A stretch of DNA of 64,000 nucleotides from Nocardia speluncae NBRC 108251. Lineage in GTDB: Bacteria; Actinomycetota; Actinomycetes; Mycobacteriales; Mycobacteriaceae. Below the pieces are notes generated by a model. That model searched no databases. It saw nothing but the letters and a program-made list of their open reading frames with translations, and was not told the DNA's origin. Positions 32,791 to 41,935 of the stretch are shown piece after piece; position 1 is the stretch's first letter, and each line of letters begins with the position of its first letter. The position numbers and the translations under genes are program-made. Location: assembly GCF_001613245.1 (NCBI RefSeq), contig NZ_BDBZ01000048.1:1-64000 (forward strand), in the 5' to 3' direction.

Positions 32791-34560
32791 GTGACCGTGC
32801 TGATCGCACTCACCGGACTGAATCCTCACACCGGAGTGACTACTACCGCGGTCGCCCTCGCCAACGCATGGCCGGGCACGAAACCCGCTGTCGTGGTGGA
32901 GGCGGATCCTGCCGGGGGACGACTCGCGCGACTCGCCGACGCCGACCCGCACCGCGGACTGGCCAGCCTTGCCGCTGCCACCACCCAGTCACCAGGAGAT
33001 TCTCCGGTTTCGACACAGTTGTGGGAGCACGTCCAGACGCTGGGTTCGGGTGTGCCGTTCCTCGCCGCACCTCCAAGTGCCGATGCCATGGCAGCGACGC
33101 TGACGGCCCCGGTGAGCATGCCCGCCGCCGCAGTCCCAAGGCTGGCAGATCTGGTGGTCATCGCCGACTGCGGTCTCGCCGATCCGGCCTCGCCCGCCAC
33201 TCCGATCGCCGCTGGCGCCGACGTTCTGATCGTCGTGGTCCGTGGCGACCTCGCCGACCCCGTCCGCGCCGGCCGGCGCGTCCGCGAGGTCACCGCCGGC
33301 TGTCGGCGCTGCGCGGTGCTGCTGGTCGGCTCGGATCGCACGGGCGAGTTCGCCGAGCCTCTCGGAGTCCCGGTGCTCGGCAGGCTTCCACTCGACCGCC
33401 TCGGTGCCGAAGCGCTGCTGACCGGCGCCCGATACTCCCGCCGAGGACGCAACGGGCTCGCAGCGGCTGCCCGCGTCGTTGCCGCCGCACTGCACACACA
33501 ACTGACCCCAGCACACTCGAATCCGCTTCTAGGCCGGCAACCGTCACCGTGGCCCCGGTTACCGGGCCGGTGGCGTCACGGTCTCGGGGTCTGCATCCGG
33601 GCGGATTCGCCCCGGGTGTATCGAGCCCGCCAGCCAGTTCCCGATCGAATCCCGGGCCAGGACGCCGCCCCGGCCGTATCCCCAGTAGACGACCTCGGTC
33701 TCGAGGTCACCGAGACCGGCCAGCCCCCTACGGAGACAGTGCCCGTTGCGCGTGATGCTACCCCCGTCGCCACCACGGCAAACGAATCGGCACCGGGTGG
33801 GCCGACCCTGGCAGTCGAGGTGTTCGGGCCGCTACGTGTCTGCTGGCACCGCGACGACGGCGTTGTCGACATCACCACCCACTTGCAGCCCCGGAGCCGC
33901 GAACTGCTGGCCCTGCTGACCCTGCACCCAGAAGGGATTTCCCGCGAGGCCCTGATCGCCGATCTGTGGGGGGAACGATGCCCCCGCCGACCGGTCAACG
34001 CACTCAACACCGCGATCAGCCGACTCACCGCCTCCATCAGAGACGCGACCGACGGCACGGTGCCCCGGATTCTGGCCGGCGACCACATCCGCTATCAGCT
34101 CGACCACACCATCATCGCCACCGACTACCAGCAGTTCGCTCGCGCGGTACGTCAACGCCGCCACGCGGGCAACGGCACGGAGCGCGGTGAAGCGTGCCGC
34201 CACATCATCGACACCTCCTGCCGAGGGATCCTGGCCGCAGATCTCACAGCGGACTGGGTAGCACCGATCCGGGAATCCGCCCGCCGCGACACCATCACCG
34301 CGGTCGGCGCCCTGGCCGCCACCGTGGTCGAGCAGGACCCACGCCGCGCCCTGGACCTCCTCGAAACCGCCCTCGACCACGACCCGCTCAACGAACTCCT
34401 GTGGCGCGACATCCTTCGCCTGCACGCCCGCCTCGGCGAACACACAGCCATCGAACGCACACTCGGCCTCCTGGCACACAAACTCTCCAAAATAGGAGAA
34501 GAACCCACCGCAGAAACACGAGACCTTGCAGAAAGGCTCCAAAAACAAGCCCGGCACTGA
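32791..34560 (+). CDS. ParA/MinD-like domain fused to SARP-type BTAD regulator
   Basis: 589 residues from a GTG at 32791 with AAAGGGGG upstream; the frame is open earlier but uncovered by a ribosome site. The N-terminal 240 residues look like a ParA/MinD ATPase (VLIALTGLNPHTGVTTTAVALANAW, VVVEADPAGGRLA, VVIADCGLADP). The Walker A motif has lost its Lys (HTGVTT), so ATP hydrolysis is doubtful. After a linker, residues about 340-590 form an OmpR-like DNA-binding domain and a BTAD tetratricopeptide-like domain (PRSRELLALLTLHPEGISREALI; DPRRALDLLETALDHDPLNELLW). Probably a transcriptional regulator; unusual fusion. Confidence 0.75.
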   Translation: MTVLIALTGLNPHTGVTTTAVALANAWPGTKPAVVVEADPAGGRLARLADADPHRGLASLAAATTQSPGDSPVSTQLWEHVQTLGSGVPFLAAPPSADAMAATLTAPVSMPAAAVPRLADLVVIADCGLADPASPATPIAAGADVLIVVVRGDLADPVRAGRRVREVTAGCRRCAVLLVGSDRTGEFAEPLGVPVLGRLPLDRLGAEALLTGARYSRRGRNGLAAAARVVAAALHTQLTPAHSNPLLGRQPSPWPRLPGRWRHGLGVCIRADSPRVYRARQPVPDRIPGQDAAPAVSPVDDLGLEVTETGQPPTETVPVARDATPVATTANESAPGGPTLAVEVFGPLRVCWHRDDGVVDITTHLQPRSRELLALLTLHPEGISREALIADLWGERCPRRPVNALNTAISRLTASIRDATDGTVPRILAGDHIRYQLDHTIIATDYQQFARAVRQRRHAGNGTERGEACRHIIDTSCRGILAADLTADWVAPIRESARRDTITAVGALAATVVEQDPRRALDLLETALDHDPLNELLWRDILRLHARLGEHTAIERTLGLLAHKLSKIGEEPTAETRDLAERLQKQARH

Positions 34561-35020
34561 AACCGGAGTCTTCTATCCGAGATGCGTAATGGCCGAGAAA
34601 ACGCCTCGGCGAACACTCGAGATGAGATAGGCGGAAACGCTGGGTCTAAGGTAAAAGCTCGTCTGATGAGGCGGAGGCGAGGATGGGGAAGTCTCTCGCC
34701 TGACTCGAGTGCGGAATCCGCGCGGGACAAAGGCTAACATCCGCCTCGGGAATTCGAGGCGACACCCGCCGCCAAGTATTGACGGTACGCAATAATAGCC
34801 AGAAGGTGTGCGTGCTTCTCGGCGTTCGTCGGGTAAGGTATTAGCCCAGTAGGGTTTGCGGATATCTGATCGCTATTTGTGGAATTCAATTGAGAATGGG
34901 ATTCCGTACGGCAATTTCACGGCACAACGGGTGGATGTTCGCAATTTCTTCGGGTTGTCGGAGATCGCCGCCACGGGGGGTGCAGCTCGCGTTATCGCGG
35001 CCTGGCTGATCGTGGAGATC

Positions 35021-35068
35021 GTTAGGTGGGTCGTTAGGTGGGTCCATTGGCGGGTCGCTAGGTGGGTC
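35021..35068 (+). repeat. Four tandem 12-bp repeats (GTTAGGTGGGTC)
   Basis: Units are gttaggtgggtc, gttaggtgggtc, cattggcgggtc and gctaggtgggtc, end to end. They do not form part of a credible gene. Iteron-like array; candidate binding site for a replication, transfer or regulatory protein. Confidence 0.7.
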
Positions 35069-35411
35069 AGTCAAATCAACCCACCCCGATGCCGCAAACT
35101 ACCAGCTAGAAGCCACTATCCGACCCAACTGGCTCCCCAGGATTACCCGCAGGGAACAGAAAGAACACGTTGGGGCGGGCGTGGCCCGCTGGCGTCGCTG
35201 CCATCGTTCGGCTGGCCCTGCTGATATGACTCCGCTATTCAACTATCGATATCCGTCCTCATTCGATGCATTCCAATCGGTTTCAAATCAATAGTTTCCT
35301 CATGTACGGTCTGCTGCCGGCCTGGCCGCGTTAACGCATTCCATTCTGTGCTTGCCATGCAATTGTTGCCCTGATCTGCGGAAATTGGTTGAGAAAAGGT
35401 TGAAAACGGGG

Positions 35412-35444
35412 TTGAATTCCCGGGATGAGTCGAGATAGCGTCGA
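35412..35444 (+). promoter_or_regulatory. Degenerate copy of the shared upstream motif
   Basis: TTGA, a CCCGGG core, then TCGAG at the same distance (18 bases from TTGA) as in the copy at 44702, followed by GCGTCGAC after a 3-base insertion. It is about 120-150 bp upstream of the MoxR gene, whose product has the same winged-helix domain as the other genes behind this motif. Confidence 0.35.
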
Positions 35445-35561
35445 CCCACACCCCGGGGAAACGAATTGTCAACCAATCCGAAATGACCACCGCGCCACCG
35501 CTGTGCCAGGATCCGCCGTGAGCGGCGCAACAAAATTCGTGCAGTGCGAAGGAGAAACGAG

Positions 35562-36737
35562 ATGACTTCCCCCACCGGCCCGGCCCCCGCACCGGCCAAC
35601 CGCCTCGGCAATGGCGAACTGCGCCGCATGGTCGCCAAAATCCTCACCGACAACCCCGGCACCGAATACACACCCCGCGAAGTCGCGAAACTCACCGGCC
35701 GTTCATCCGGTGCGATCGGAAACGCGATGAAAACCCTCACCGCCGCCGGACACGCCGACCAGACCAGCGCCAAACCGCTGCGCTACCGCGCCAACACGAA
35801 CACCAGCAGCGCCGCGACCGGAGCCCCCACCCCGGCACCCGCCACCGGCACGCCCGCCGCAACCCCGGCCAAGCGGCCCGCCGCCCGTCGGGCGCGTAAG
35901 GCCCCCGCCGCGCCATCGGGCACCCCGAGCCCGGCCCGCACCGGTTCGGCCGTGACACGGCCGAACGGGCAGCAATACCACCTGCGGACCCTGGCGGGCC
36001 GCGCCGATGTGGACGTGCTGCGCACCATGCGCGACCACGAGGTCCCGGTCCTGCTGTACGGCCCGCCCGGCACCGGCAAAACCTCGCTGATCGAGGCCGC
36101 CTACGGCGACCTTCTGACGGTCCAGGGCGACTGCGACACCACCGTCGCCGATTTTGTCGGGGAATACACGCAAAACCCCGACGGGACCTTCGCGTTCGTG
36201 CACGGGCCGCTGGTCCGCGCCATGCGCGAGGGCCGGGTGCTGTTCATCGATGACGCCACCCTCATCCCGCCGACCGTGCTGTCATGCGTGTACCCGGCCA
36301 TGGACGGCCGCCGCGAGATCGTGATCAAAGCCAACAGCGGCGAAATCGTGACCGTCGCGCCGGGGTTCTTCGTGGTGGCCGGGCACAACCCCGGCGTTCA
36401 CGGCGCGATCCTGTCCGACGCCCTCGCCAGCCGGTTCGCGTTCCAGGTACAGGTCGGCTCCGACTACGACCTCGCCAAACAGCTCGGGGTGGACCCGAAA
36501 GCAGTCCGCGCCGCGCGGAACCTGGCCACCCGACAGGACAAAGGCGAGATCGGGTGGGCACCCCAGCTGCGCGAACTGCTGGCGTTCCAGAAAATCGCCA
36601 CCGCCACCGACACGAACACCGCCGCCGCGAACCTGATCGGGGCCGCACCCGAAGACGACCGCGCCATCGTCGCCGACGTGGTGCGCACCGTGTTCGGCAC
36701 CCGGCTGGAACCCCTGGCCCTCGGCCCCCGCATCTAA
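35562..36737 (+). CDS. MoxR-type AAA+ ATPase with N-terminal winged helix
   Basis: 391 residues from the ATG at 35562 with AAGGAG upstream. Residues about 12-70 form the same winged helix seen at 228 and 43815 (TPREVAKLTGRSSGAIGNAM). An Ala/Pro linker follows, then a MoxR/AAA_5 ATPase (about 140-390) with Walker A YGPPGTGKTS near 167-175 and Walker B VLFIDDATLI. MoxR ATPases remodel partners, usually together with a VWA protein, which is encoded 43 bp downstream. The DNA-binding domain on a MoxR ATPase is unusual and suggests recruitment to DNA. Confidence 0.82.
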   Translation: MTSPTGPAPAPANRLGNGELRRMVAKILTDNPGTEYTPREVAKLTGRSSGAIGNAMKTLTAAGHADQTSAKPLRYRANTNTSSAATGAPTPAPATGTPAATPAKRPAARRARKAPAAPSGTPSPARTGSAVTRPNGQQYHLRTLAGRADVDVLRTMRDHEVPVLLYGPPGTGKTSLIEAAYGDLLTVQGDCDTTVADFVGEYTQNPDGTFAFVHGPLVRAMREGRVLFIDDATLIPPTVLSCVYPAMDGRREIVIKANSGEIVTVAPGFFVVAGHNPGVHGAILSDALASRFAFQVQVGSDYDLAKQLGVDPKAVRAARNLATRQDKGEIGWAPQLRELLAFQKIATATDTNTAAANLIGAAPEDDRAIVADVVRTVFGTRLEPLALGPRI

Positions 36738-36780
36738 CCCACCCCGGCCCGCCCGAACACGCCCGGAAGGAACCCCCGCG

Positions 36781-38481
36781 ATGACCGGCCACCTGATCGC
36801 CGACCCCACCACCACACCCACACCACCGCCCGCCACCGCCGGATGGGATGCCCTGTCTGCCGCCCTAACCGATGAAGCCCCACCGATCGCAGACCGCGAC
36901 GACCTGGTCGTCACCATTGCCCCCGGCGCGGCGCACGGGCACCCGGCGGTGTTCATGCCCCACAGCGCCGCCATCGAAATCGACGGCACCCGCCTCGGCA
37001 TCGACCCGGCCACCGCGCGGCCGGACCGCAACAGCGACCGCGCCCGCTACGCCGCCGTGTGGGGCGCGTTCGTCCACGAATGCGCCCACGCCCAACATTC
37101 GGTGTGGGAAGCGCCGCCGGTGGCGAATCCGGCCGTGGTCGAGGCCGCCCTGCTGTTGGAGGAATCCCGCATCGAGGCCGCCCAGATCCGTCGCCGCCCC
37201 GATGACCGGCACTGGCTGCGCGCCAGCGCGACCGAGATCGTGATCGGCGACAACGGCGGCACCGATGCCGCCGCCCAGATCCCGCCCACCGATTATGCCG
37301 CCGCCCACAACGCCGCCCTCCTGCTGGGGCGCGTGGATGGCGGCATCCTCACCGCGTCGGAATGCGCGCCCGCCGCCGGGGTCATCGAGTCCATCCTCGG
37401 CAGCGACAAGCTCGAGAAGTTGCGCGCGATCTGGCAGCAGGCCCACACCGTGGCCGACGACGACACCAACACCATGCTCGAACTCGGGCAACGGTGGCTC
37501 GATATCGTCGGCCCCGACCCGCACGCCGACCCGGATCCGAACTCGGTCCTGTCCGCCGCGATCGGTGACACCGTCACCAACATCAGCAACGCCGTTGCCG
37601 CGCAACCGGTCCCGGTCGACCCTGCCGAAGCGGCGGCCACCGCGCAACGAGAGGCCCAGCGTGCCGCACGGCGCGCGGCGGCGCGGGCGCAGAAGGTGTT
37701 CGGCAACGGCAACGGGACCGGCACCAGTGCCAGCACCCGCGCCACCCGCACGCCGCACCCGGACGAACGCGCCGCCGCCCGGGTGCTGGCCCGCGCCCTC
37801 AACAACGCCGCACAGCGCGAACGCGCCACGATCAAAACCACCTCCGCGTTGCCGCCCGGCCGGTTGCGGATGCGCGGCGCACTGGCCCGCGAAGCCCAAC
37901 GCGCCGCCGGGGCGCTGCCCACGGCCGAACCGTTCACCCGGACTACCCGCAAAACCGTGCCGATCCCGCCGTTGCGGGTCGGTATCGCCTGCGACGTGTC
38001 CGGTTCCATGAGCGACTACGCCGACCCGGTCGCCTCGGCCGCATGGATCATCGCCCGCGCGGCCGAGCTGGCCACCATGCCCGCCGCTACCGCCACGGTC
38101 ACCTTCGGCGCATCGGTGGCACCGATCACCTACCCGGGCACCGCGCCCGCCCGGGTCACCCAATTCAGCTGCCCCGATTTCCTGCACGCCATCGACAACG
38201 CCATCGAGGCCCTCGACGGTGCCCTCGAGCTGTCGCGCCCGGAAAACACCCGCCTGCTGGTGATCATCTCCGACGGCTACTACGACGGCAGCAACCGCGA
38301 CCGCGCCCAGAAACTCCTCGATCGGCTCCGCGCCACCGGCTGTGCCGTGCTGTGGCTGGCACCCGACACCGGCACGGCACCCGACCCCCTCAACGGCGCG
38401 AACCTGCACCTGATCACCGACCCCGCTACCACCGCCCACGCCATCGGCCGCGCGGCCACCGCCGCCGTACGCACTGCCTGA
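36781..38481 (+). CDS. HExxH-containing VWA-domain protein, MoxR partner
   Basis: 566 residues. The N-terminal region has AFVHECAHAQHSVW, an HExxH zinc-peptidase-like motif (about H99-H103), followed by LLLEESRIEAAQIRRRP, a possible source of the third ligand. A low-complexity Ala/Arg middle (about 275-345) leads to a VWA domain with an intact MIDAS motif DVSGSMSDY (near 405) and LVIISDGYYDG. Metallopeptidase-like plus VWA proteins next to MoxR ATPases occur in several actinobacterial accessory systems. It is probably the effector or substrate-holding partner of the upstream ATPase. Confidence 0.8.
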   Translation: MTGHLIADPTTTPTPPPATAGWDALSAALTDEAPPIADRDDLVVTIAPGAAHGHPAVFMPHSAAIEIDGTRLGIDPATARPDRNSDRARYAAVWGAFVHECAHAQHSVWEAPPVANPAVVEAALLLEESRIEAAQIRRRPDDRHWLRASATEIVIGDNGGTDAAAQIPPTDYAAAHNAALLLGRVDGGILTASECAPAAGVIESILGSDKLEKLRAIWQQAHTVADDDTNTMLELGQRWLDIVGPDPHADPDPNSVLSAAIGDTVTNISNAVAAQPVPVDPAEAAATAQREAQRAARRAAARAQKVFGNGNGTGTSASTRATRTPHPDERAAARVLARALNNAAQRERATIKTTSALPPGRLRMRGALAREAQRAAGALPTAEPFTRTTRKTVPIPPLRVGIACDVSGSMSDYADPVASAAWIIARAAELATMPAATATVTFGASVAPITYPGTAPARVTQFSCPDFLHAIDNAIEALDGALELSRPENTRLLVIISDGYYDGSNRDRAQKLLDRLRATGCAVLWLAPDTGTAPDPLNGANLHLITDPATTAHAIGRAATAAVRTA

Positions 38482-38562
38482 CTCCCGTAGCGGCAGCCAA
38501 TCAGCCACCAGCGGGATCCAACTGCCCGCGCCGAACCCACCACCGAACGAAGGGGCAAGAAC

Positions 38563-38808
38563 ATGGACACCCACGGCACCACGCCAACAGCAGCGGAAGC
38601 ACCCGATCCGCAGTCACCCACCGAATCCGACAGCGAAACCTTGATCGGCTCGACCACCCGGCCGATCTGGTTCCACGGCGTACAGCTACCGGCCGGAACC
38701 CTGGTCCGCATCGTCCGATTCCGCCGCGACGGCACCGCCGAGATCATGCGCACCGACGTGTTCGGCCTGTCCAAGCGTGTCGCAACGGATGCCCTCGACT
38801 GCCCATAG
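38563..38808 (+). CDS. Small hypothetical protein (81 aa)
   Basis: ATG at 38563 with GAAGGGGC upstream. An acidic N-terminus is followed by TLVRIVRFRRDGTAEIMRTDVFGLSKRV, which looks like a small beta-barrel domain. No known family. In line with the MoxR-VWA genes and probably co-transcribed. Confidence 0.55.
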   Translation: MDTHGTTPTAAEAPDPQSPTESDSETLIGSTTRPIWFHGVQLPAGTLVRIVRFRRDGTAEIMRTDVFGLSKRVATDALDCP

Positions 38809-38861
38809 CGCACCGACCGAGACGAAATCGGCACACTACCAACCTCTTTAGGAGTTCGGCC

Positions 38862-39671
38862 ATGATGAACAGCGACACCACCCCGACGGTCAACCAGGCA
38901 CCGGTCAGCGCGGCGAACACCACCGGCGATCAGGTCAGCCGATTCGGGGCCGAGTGCCCGATCCGGGTCGGTGACGAGGTGACCGGTCGTGACAACCCGA
39001 CATGGCGCGGCCGGGTCCGCTCCATTTACCTCAACGACGAGGTCGCGGAATGCGCGATCGAAACAGCCGACGGCAGGCGGGGCTTCGCGCCACCGTGGGC
39101 CTTGGTGCCTGCCGATACGGAACCGTCCCGCGAATGGCGAGACCGGATGCAGACCTTCAAGAAGGCCCAACGTGACCAAGCGATGGAGGCGCTGCGCCGA
39201 AAGCGGCACGAGGCCGCTGAACACGCCGAAGACCTCGCCGGGCGGCTGAACACCATCGCCACCGCACTCCGAGATGGCGACACCCCCGACCCCGGCGAAC
39301 CCGTGGAAAACCTCGCCCATACCTTCGCCTTCGCGCTGCATGAAGTGACTGAACTCGATGACAGGGTCGTCGCCGCCGGGCTGTCGGCCACCGACGAGCC
39401 TCAGCGACACAGCGCCGCCGAACCGGCCGGTTCCGACGAACTGCTCGCATGGTTCCGCGTCCTGCAACAGCGCATCCGCGACGAGATCGACTGCTACAGC
39501 ACCCGCGAAGACGGCACCGAGGACTCGTCTGCCTGCGCCGACCACCACGACCGGCTCGAAGCCCTGTATGCCGAGGCCAACGACACCATGGCCGCGCTCG
39601 ATAGCCACCTGGACACCGGCGGGCCGCTACCCGCCGCATGGGCACACATGCCCACGCCCCACCCCCACTGA
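38862..39671 (+). CDS. Hypothetical protein with KOW-like N-terminus and coiled coil
   Basis: 269 residues from ATG 38862, with TAGGAG upstream. Residues about 35-80 (IRVGDEVTGRDNPTWRGRVRSIY) resemble a KOW/SH3-like barrel. Residues about 90-215 are helical and charged, likely coiled coil. The end is Pro/His-rich. Part of the small-gene tail of the MoxR-VWA island. Confidence 0.6.
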   Translation: MMNSDTTPTVNQAPVSAANTTGDQVSRFGAECPIRVGDEVTGRDNPTWRGRVRSIYLNDEVAECAIETADGRRGFAPPWALVPADTEPSREWRDRMQTFKKAQRDQAMEALRRKRHEAAEHAEDLAGRLNTIATALRDGDTPDPGEPVENLAHTFAFALHEVTELDDRVVAAGLSATDEPQRHSAAEPAGSDELLAWFRVLQQRIRDEIDCYSTREDGTEDSSACADHHDRLEALYAEANDTMAALDSHLDTGGPLPAAWAHMPTPHPH

Positions 39672-39747
39672 TCCCACTCCGGCGGCCCCGCCACCCACCG
39701 CGTCCAAATCACCTGCGGCCACCGAAAATGCCCCGAGGAGCCACGTC

Positions 39748-40209
39748 ATGAACTGGAACGAATCTGCGACGAGCAGCGCATCGGCCACCGGTCCTGCCCC
39801 AAGCCACCAGCACACCGACGCATTACGCGCCCAGCTGGAAGCCGCGTACGACCTGCCCTTCGGGCGTGCACGGGAACAGCGCATCACCGACCTTGTCCTC
39901 GCGATCATCACCGCCGAGATCGGCCGTCGCAATCCCTCGATCAGCACCGTGCTGCTCGACTGGGCACCCTACGGCGGGCTCGGCGTCGCCGGATTCCGCG
40001 ACCACGACGGCAACAACATTCGCGACCACGAACTCGACCTCGACATCAGTTTCTACGCCAGCGATATCCGCGCCGCCGACAGCAACAATGCACTGACCCA
40101 GCCACCACACGAGCAGGGGCTATTCCGTCTCGACCTGCACGACACCATTCCCGCCGCCGATGAACGAGAAGAAGGAAACAACCGCGATGATCACACCCCG
40201 CGTCGGTGA
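39748..40209 (+). CDS. Hypothetical protein (153 aa)
   Basis: ATG at 39748 with GAGGAG at 39735-39740. The helical segment LRAQLEAAYDLPFGRAREQRITDLVLAIITAEI is followed by a beta-rich acidic domain. No family recognised. Overlaps the next gene by 23 bases in a different frame. Confidence 0.6.
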   Translation: MNWNESATSSASATGPAPSHQHTDALRAQLEAAYDLPFGRAREQRITDLVLAIITAEIGRRNPSISTVLLDWAPYGGLGVAGFRDHDGNNIRDHELDLDISFYASDIRAADSNNALTQPPHEQGLFRLDLHDTIPAADEREEGNNRDDHTPRR

Positions 40210-40471
40210 CCGCGTTCGTATCACCGGGCTCATGCCCGACGATCCCGCGCCGCTGGAAATCGGAACAATCGGAACGGTGACACGGATCCCCAGTTCATGC
40301 CCCGGCCAGATCTTTGTCGACTGGGACAACGGGAGATCACTGATCCTGCTCGAATCCGACCCGTTCGAGATCCTTCCGACGCACTCGCCGCCACAACCTG
40401 GCGATCGAGGGGCCGCTTTACCCGGCCCGGCTGCCGCCGACACCAGGAGCAGCAGACGCGGGCCATATTGA
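40187..40471 (+). CDS. DUF4314-like small protein
   Basis: 94 residues from ATG 40187 with AAGGAA upstream; ATG 40160 is an alternative. The sequence RVGDRVRITGLMPDDP, then GTIGTVTRIPS, then VDWDNGRSLILLESDPFEIL matches the DUF4314 pattern of an SH3-like barrel. These proteins occur widely on plasmids and phages with unknown role. Last gene before a strong terminator. Confidence 0.68.
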   Translation: MITPRVGDRVRITGLMPDDPAPLEIGTIGTVTRIPSSCPGQIFVDWDNGRSLILLESDPFEILPTHSPPQPGDRGAALPGPAAADTRSSRRGPY

Positions 40472-40494
40472 CCCGCGCGGAATGCAGCACCGCT

Positions 40495-40533
40495 GATGCC
40501 CTGGGGCCGCCATACCAGCGGCCCCAGGGCATC
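40495..40533. terminator. 16-bp perfect inverted repeat, terminator
   Basis: Arms 40495-40510 and 40518-40533 are exact complements with a 7-base loop. It lies between the convergent DUF4314 gene (+) and the hypothetical gene ending at 40673 (-), so it probably serves both. Confidence 0.75.
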
Positions 40534-40672
40534 GTCAGCGCCCTGTTCAGCTGTCTGCGTTCGGGTGTCCCACCACGCGCCTGGCGACCGGCTGGCCCAA
40601 ATCAACTGGGGCACCCACCCCGCCGCCGGGTATGACACCGGCGAACCTGTCATCGAAGGGCCCGACTGGCGA

Positions 40673-41638
40673 TCACCAATAGTCCGCGCCACGTCGCCAC
40701 GGCGGCACGGGTACCGTCCAGCTCCCGGACTTGTCCTTTTCCCTTTCTCGCCGGAGTTCGTCGCGCTCGCGGCGAACCTGTTCGGTGATGTCGTAGATCA
40801 CATCGAGGTCCGCGGTCGTGCCGCCCATCACCTCGATACCGACCATGCCGTCTTCGACCTCGTAGTCGAAGTAGACGATCTCCTCGGCAGCGTGCCGGGG
40901 GCACCCGGGGACGGTGACGATAACCTCGTCATCGAAGATCCGGACGCGCACCCGGACCTCACCGCCACCACATGGTGAGTACCCCCAGCCCAGGCGACGG
41001 GAACGGTCCGAGCCGAGCAGGCACCCGCGATTGTGGACGGCTTCAGCCGTCATGGACAGCACGGCAGCCGAGTCCAGGGCGGAATCGAGCAGGTCGCTCA
41101 GCCGCTCCCCGGTGATTCGATCCAGCCCTCGCAGCTTGACATCCACTCCGTAGTAGGCGGCGGCAACGGTCCTCCACTCGACACAGCGGATCTCGGCGTC
41201 GGCACGCACGCGCTTCAGGTCGTCGAGTACCTGCGAGACCTTCGTGCGGAATTCCTCGTTCAACTCGCTTTGGCTCAGTGTGTCTCGCTGCCAGTAGGGC
41301 ACGACCACGGTCGTCGGCGTCAACTTGGCGGACTGAAGTGCGTGGACCTTCGGCAACAGCACATCAGCTGCGGCGAGGACATCCTCGCAGGTGGGATCCG
41401 CCAGGCCGTCAGGCCCCAGCTGTTCGGCATCGGCACGGCGCCAATACTTCCCGGTCCCGTCGACGCTGATCTTCAACGGACGCAGCCGTGAGTTCCTCTC
41501 GGCCTGCTCGCGTGCCTGCGCGGCCTGCTTTTCGCCGCGTCGGAGAGCTTCGGCATATTGCACGCCGTCCTCGGCTGCGATCCTGCGAGCGCGACGGCGC
41601 CGCCGCGCACTGCTGTTCTTCGGCATGTTCTCGTCCAT
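40673..41638 (-). CDS. Hypothetical protein with basic SARRRRRARRIAAEDG N-terminus
   Basis: 321 residues from ATG 41638 (41626 is an equally possible start). The N-terminal basic helix followed by GVQYAEALRR is seen in many actinobacterial accessory-element proteins and may bind nucleic acid. Middle region (about 85-200) alpha/beta; C-terminus beta-rich with YFDYEVEDGMVGIEVMGG, then a charged coiled coil. No enzymatic motif. Convergent with the MoxR-VWA island. Confidence 0.6.
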   Translation of the reverse strand: MDENMPKNSSARRRRRARRIAAEDGVQYAEALRRGEKQAAQAREQAERNSRLRPLKISVDGTGKYWRRADAEQLGPDGLADPTCEDVLAAADVLLPKVHALQSAKLTPTTVVVPYWQRDTLSQSELNEEFRTKVSQVLDDLKRVRADAEIRCVEWRTVAAAYYGVDVKLRGLDRITGERLSDLLDSALDSAAVLSMTAEAVHNRGCLLGSDRSRRLGWGYSPCGGGEVRVRVRIFDDEVIVTVPGCPRHAAEEIVYFDYEVEDGMVGIEVMGGTTADLDVIYDITEQVRRERDELRREREKDKSGSWTVPVPPWRRGADYW

Positions 41639-41871
41639 TCCCGGCAGAGGCGCCCACGCCACCCTGCCTGCAACGAACAAGCATGCGAACAGGGGAAGTG
41701 TGAACGCGGGCCCCGGGAAGGACCTTGGCCATCAACGTCACCGAACCGGCGTGGGCGAGGCAACTCAGGCGAGAACGAGGAGCGCGTGCGCGGCCTGTCA
41801 CTCCGCAGGAGAGCTTATCCTCTCGCGTGCTCGTCGAGAACCAACTTCGCCGAGACCACCATCCACGAGCA

Positions 41872-41895
41872 GGGGCCCGGCGTCTGCCGGGCCCC
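41872..41895. terminator. Hairpin terminator downstream of cutinase gene
   Basis: Arms ggggcccggc (41872-41881) and gccgggcccc (41886-41895), loop gtct. It is 41 bp past the stop of the minus-strand cutinase gene. The rest of the 41639-41935 gap holds nothing else I can identify. Confidence 0.65.
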
Positions 41896-41935
41896 AAGCT
41901 GGCCGCCCTGTGAGGGTCCGGCCGGATTCATAGGT

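Larger units (their letters stand above)
34561..35561. other. 1-kb intergenic region with repeats and hairpins
   Basis: No convincing gene. Contents: a gccgag/ctcggc hairpin just after the preceding stop (about 34593-34611), an inverted ggcgag/ctcgcc pair near 34670-34700, AT-richer promoter-like sequence with TTGACG near 34778, four 12-bp tandem repeats at 35021-35068, and the degenerate shared motif at 35412. The size and repeats suggest a regulatory, replication or transfer-origin region. Confidence 0.45.

Noticed and set aside
34856..35224. A 122-codon frame with VRWVVRWVHWRVARWV
   Set aside because: The Trp-rich part is a translation of the 12-bp tandem repeats and there is no ribosome site or known domain.
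36865..38574. Very long antisense frame opposite the VWA gene (569 codons)
   Set aside because: It mirrors a gene with clear MIDAS and HExxH motifs; long antisense frames are common at this GC content and this one has low-complexity Gly/Val composition.
40495..40533. Possible operator instead of terminator
   Set aside because: A position between two convergent gene ends and a long GC-rich stem fit termination better.
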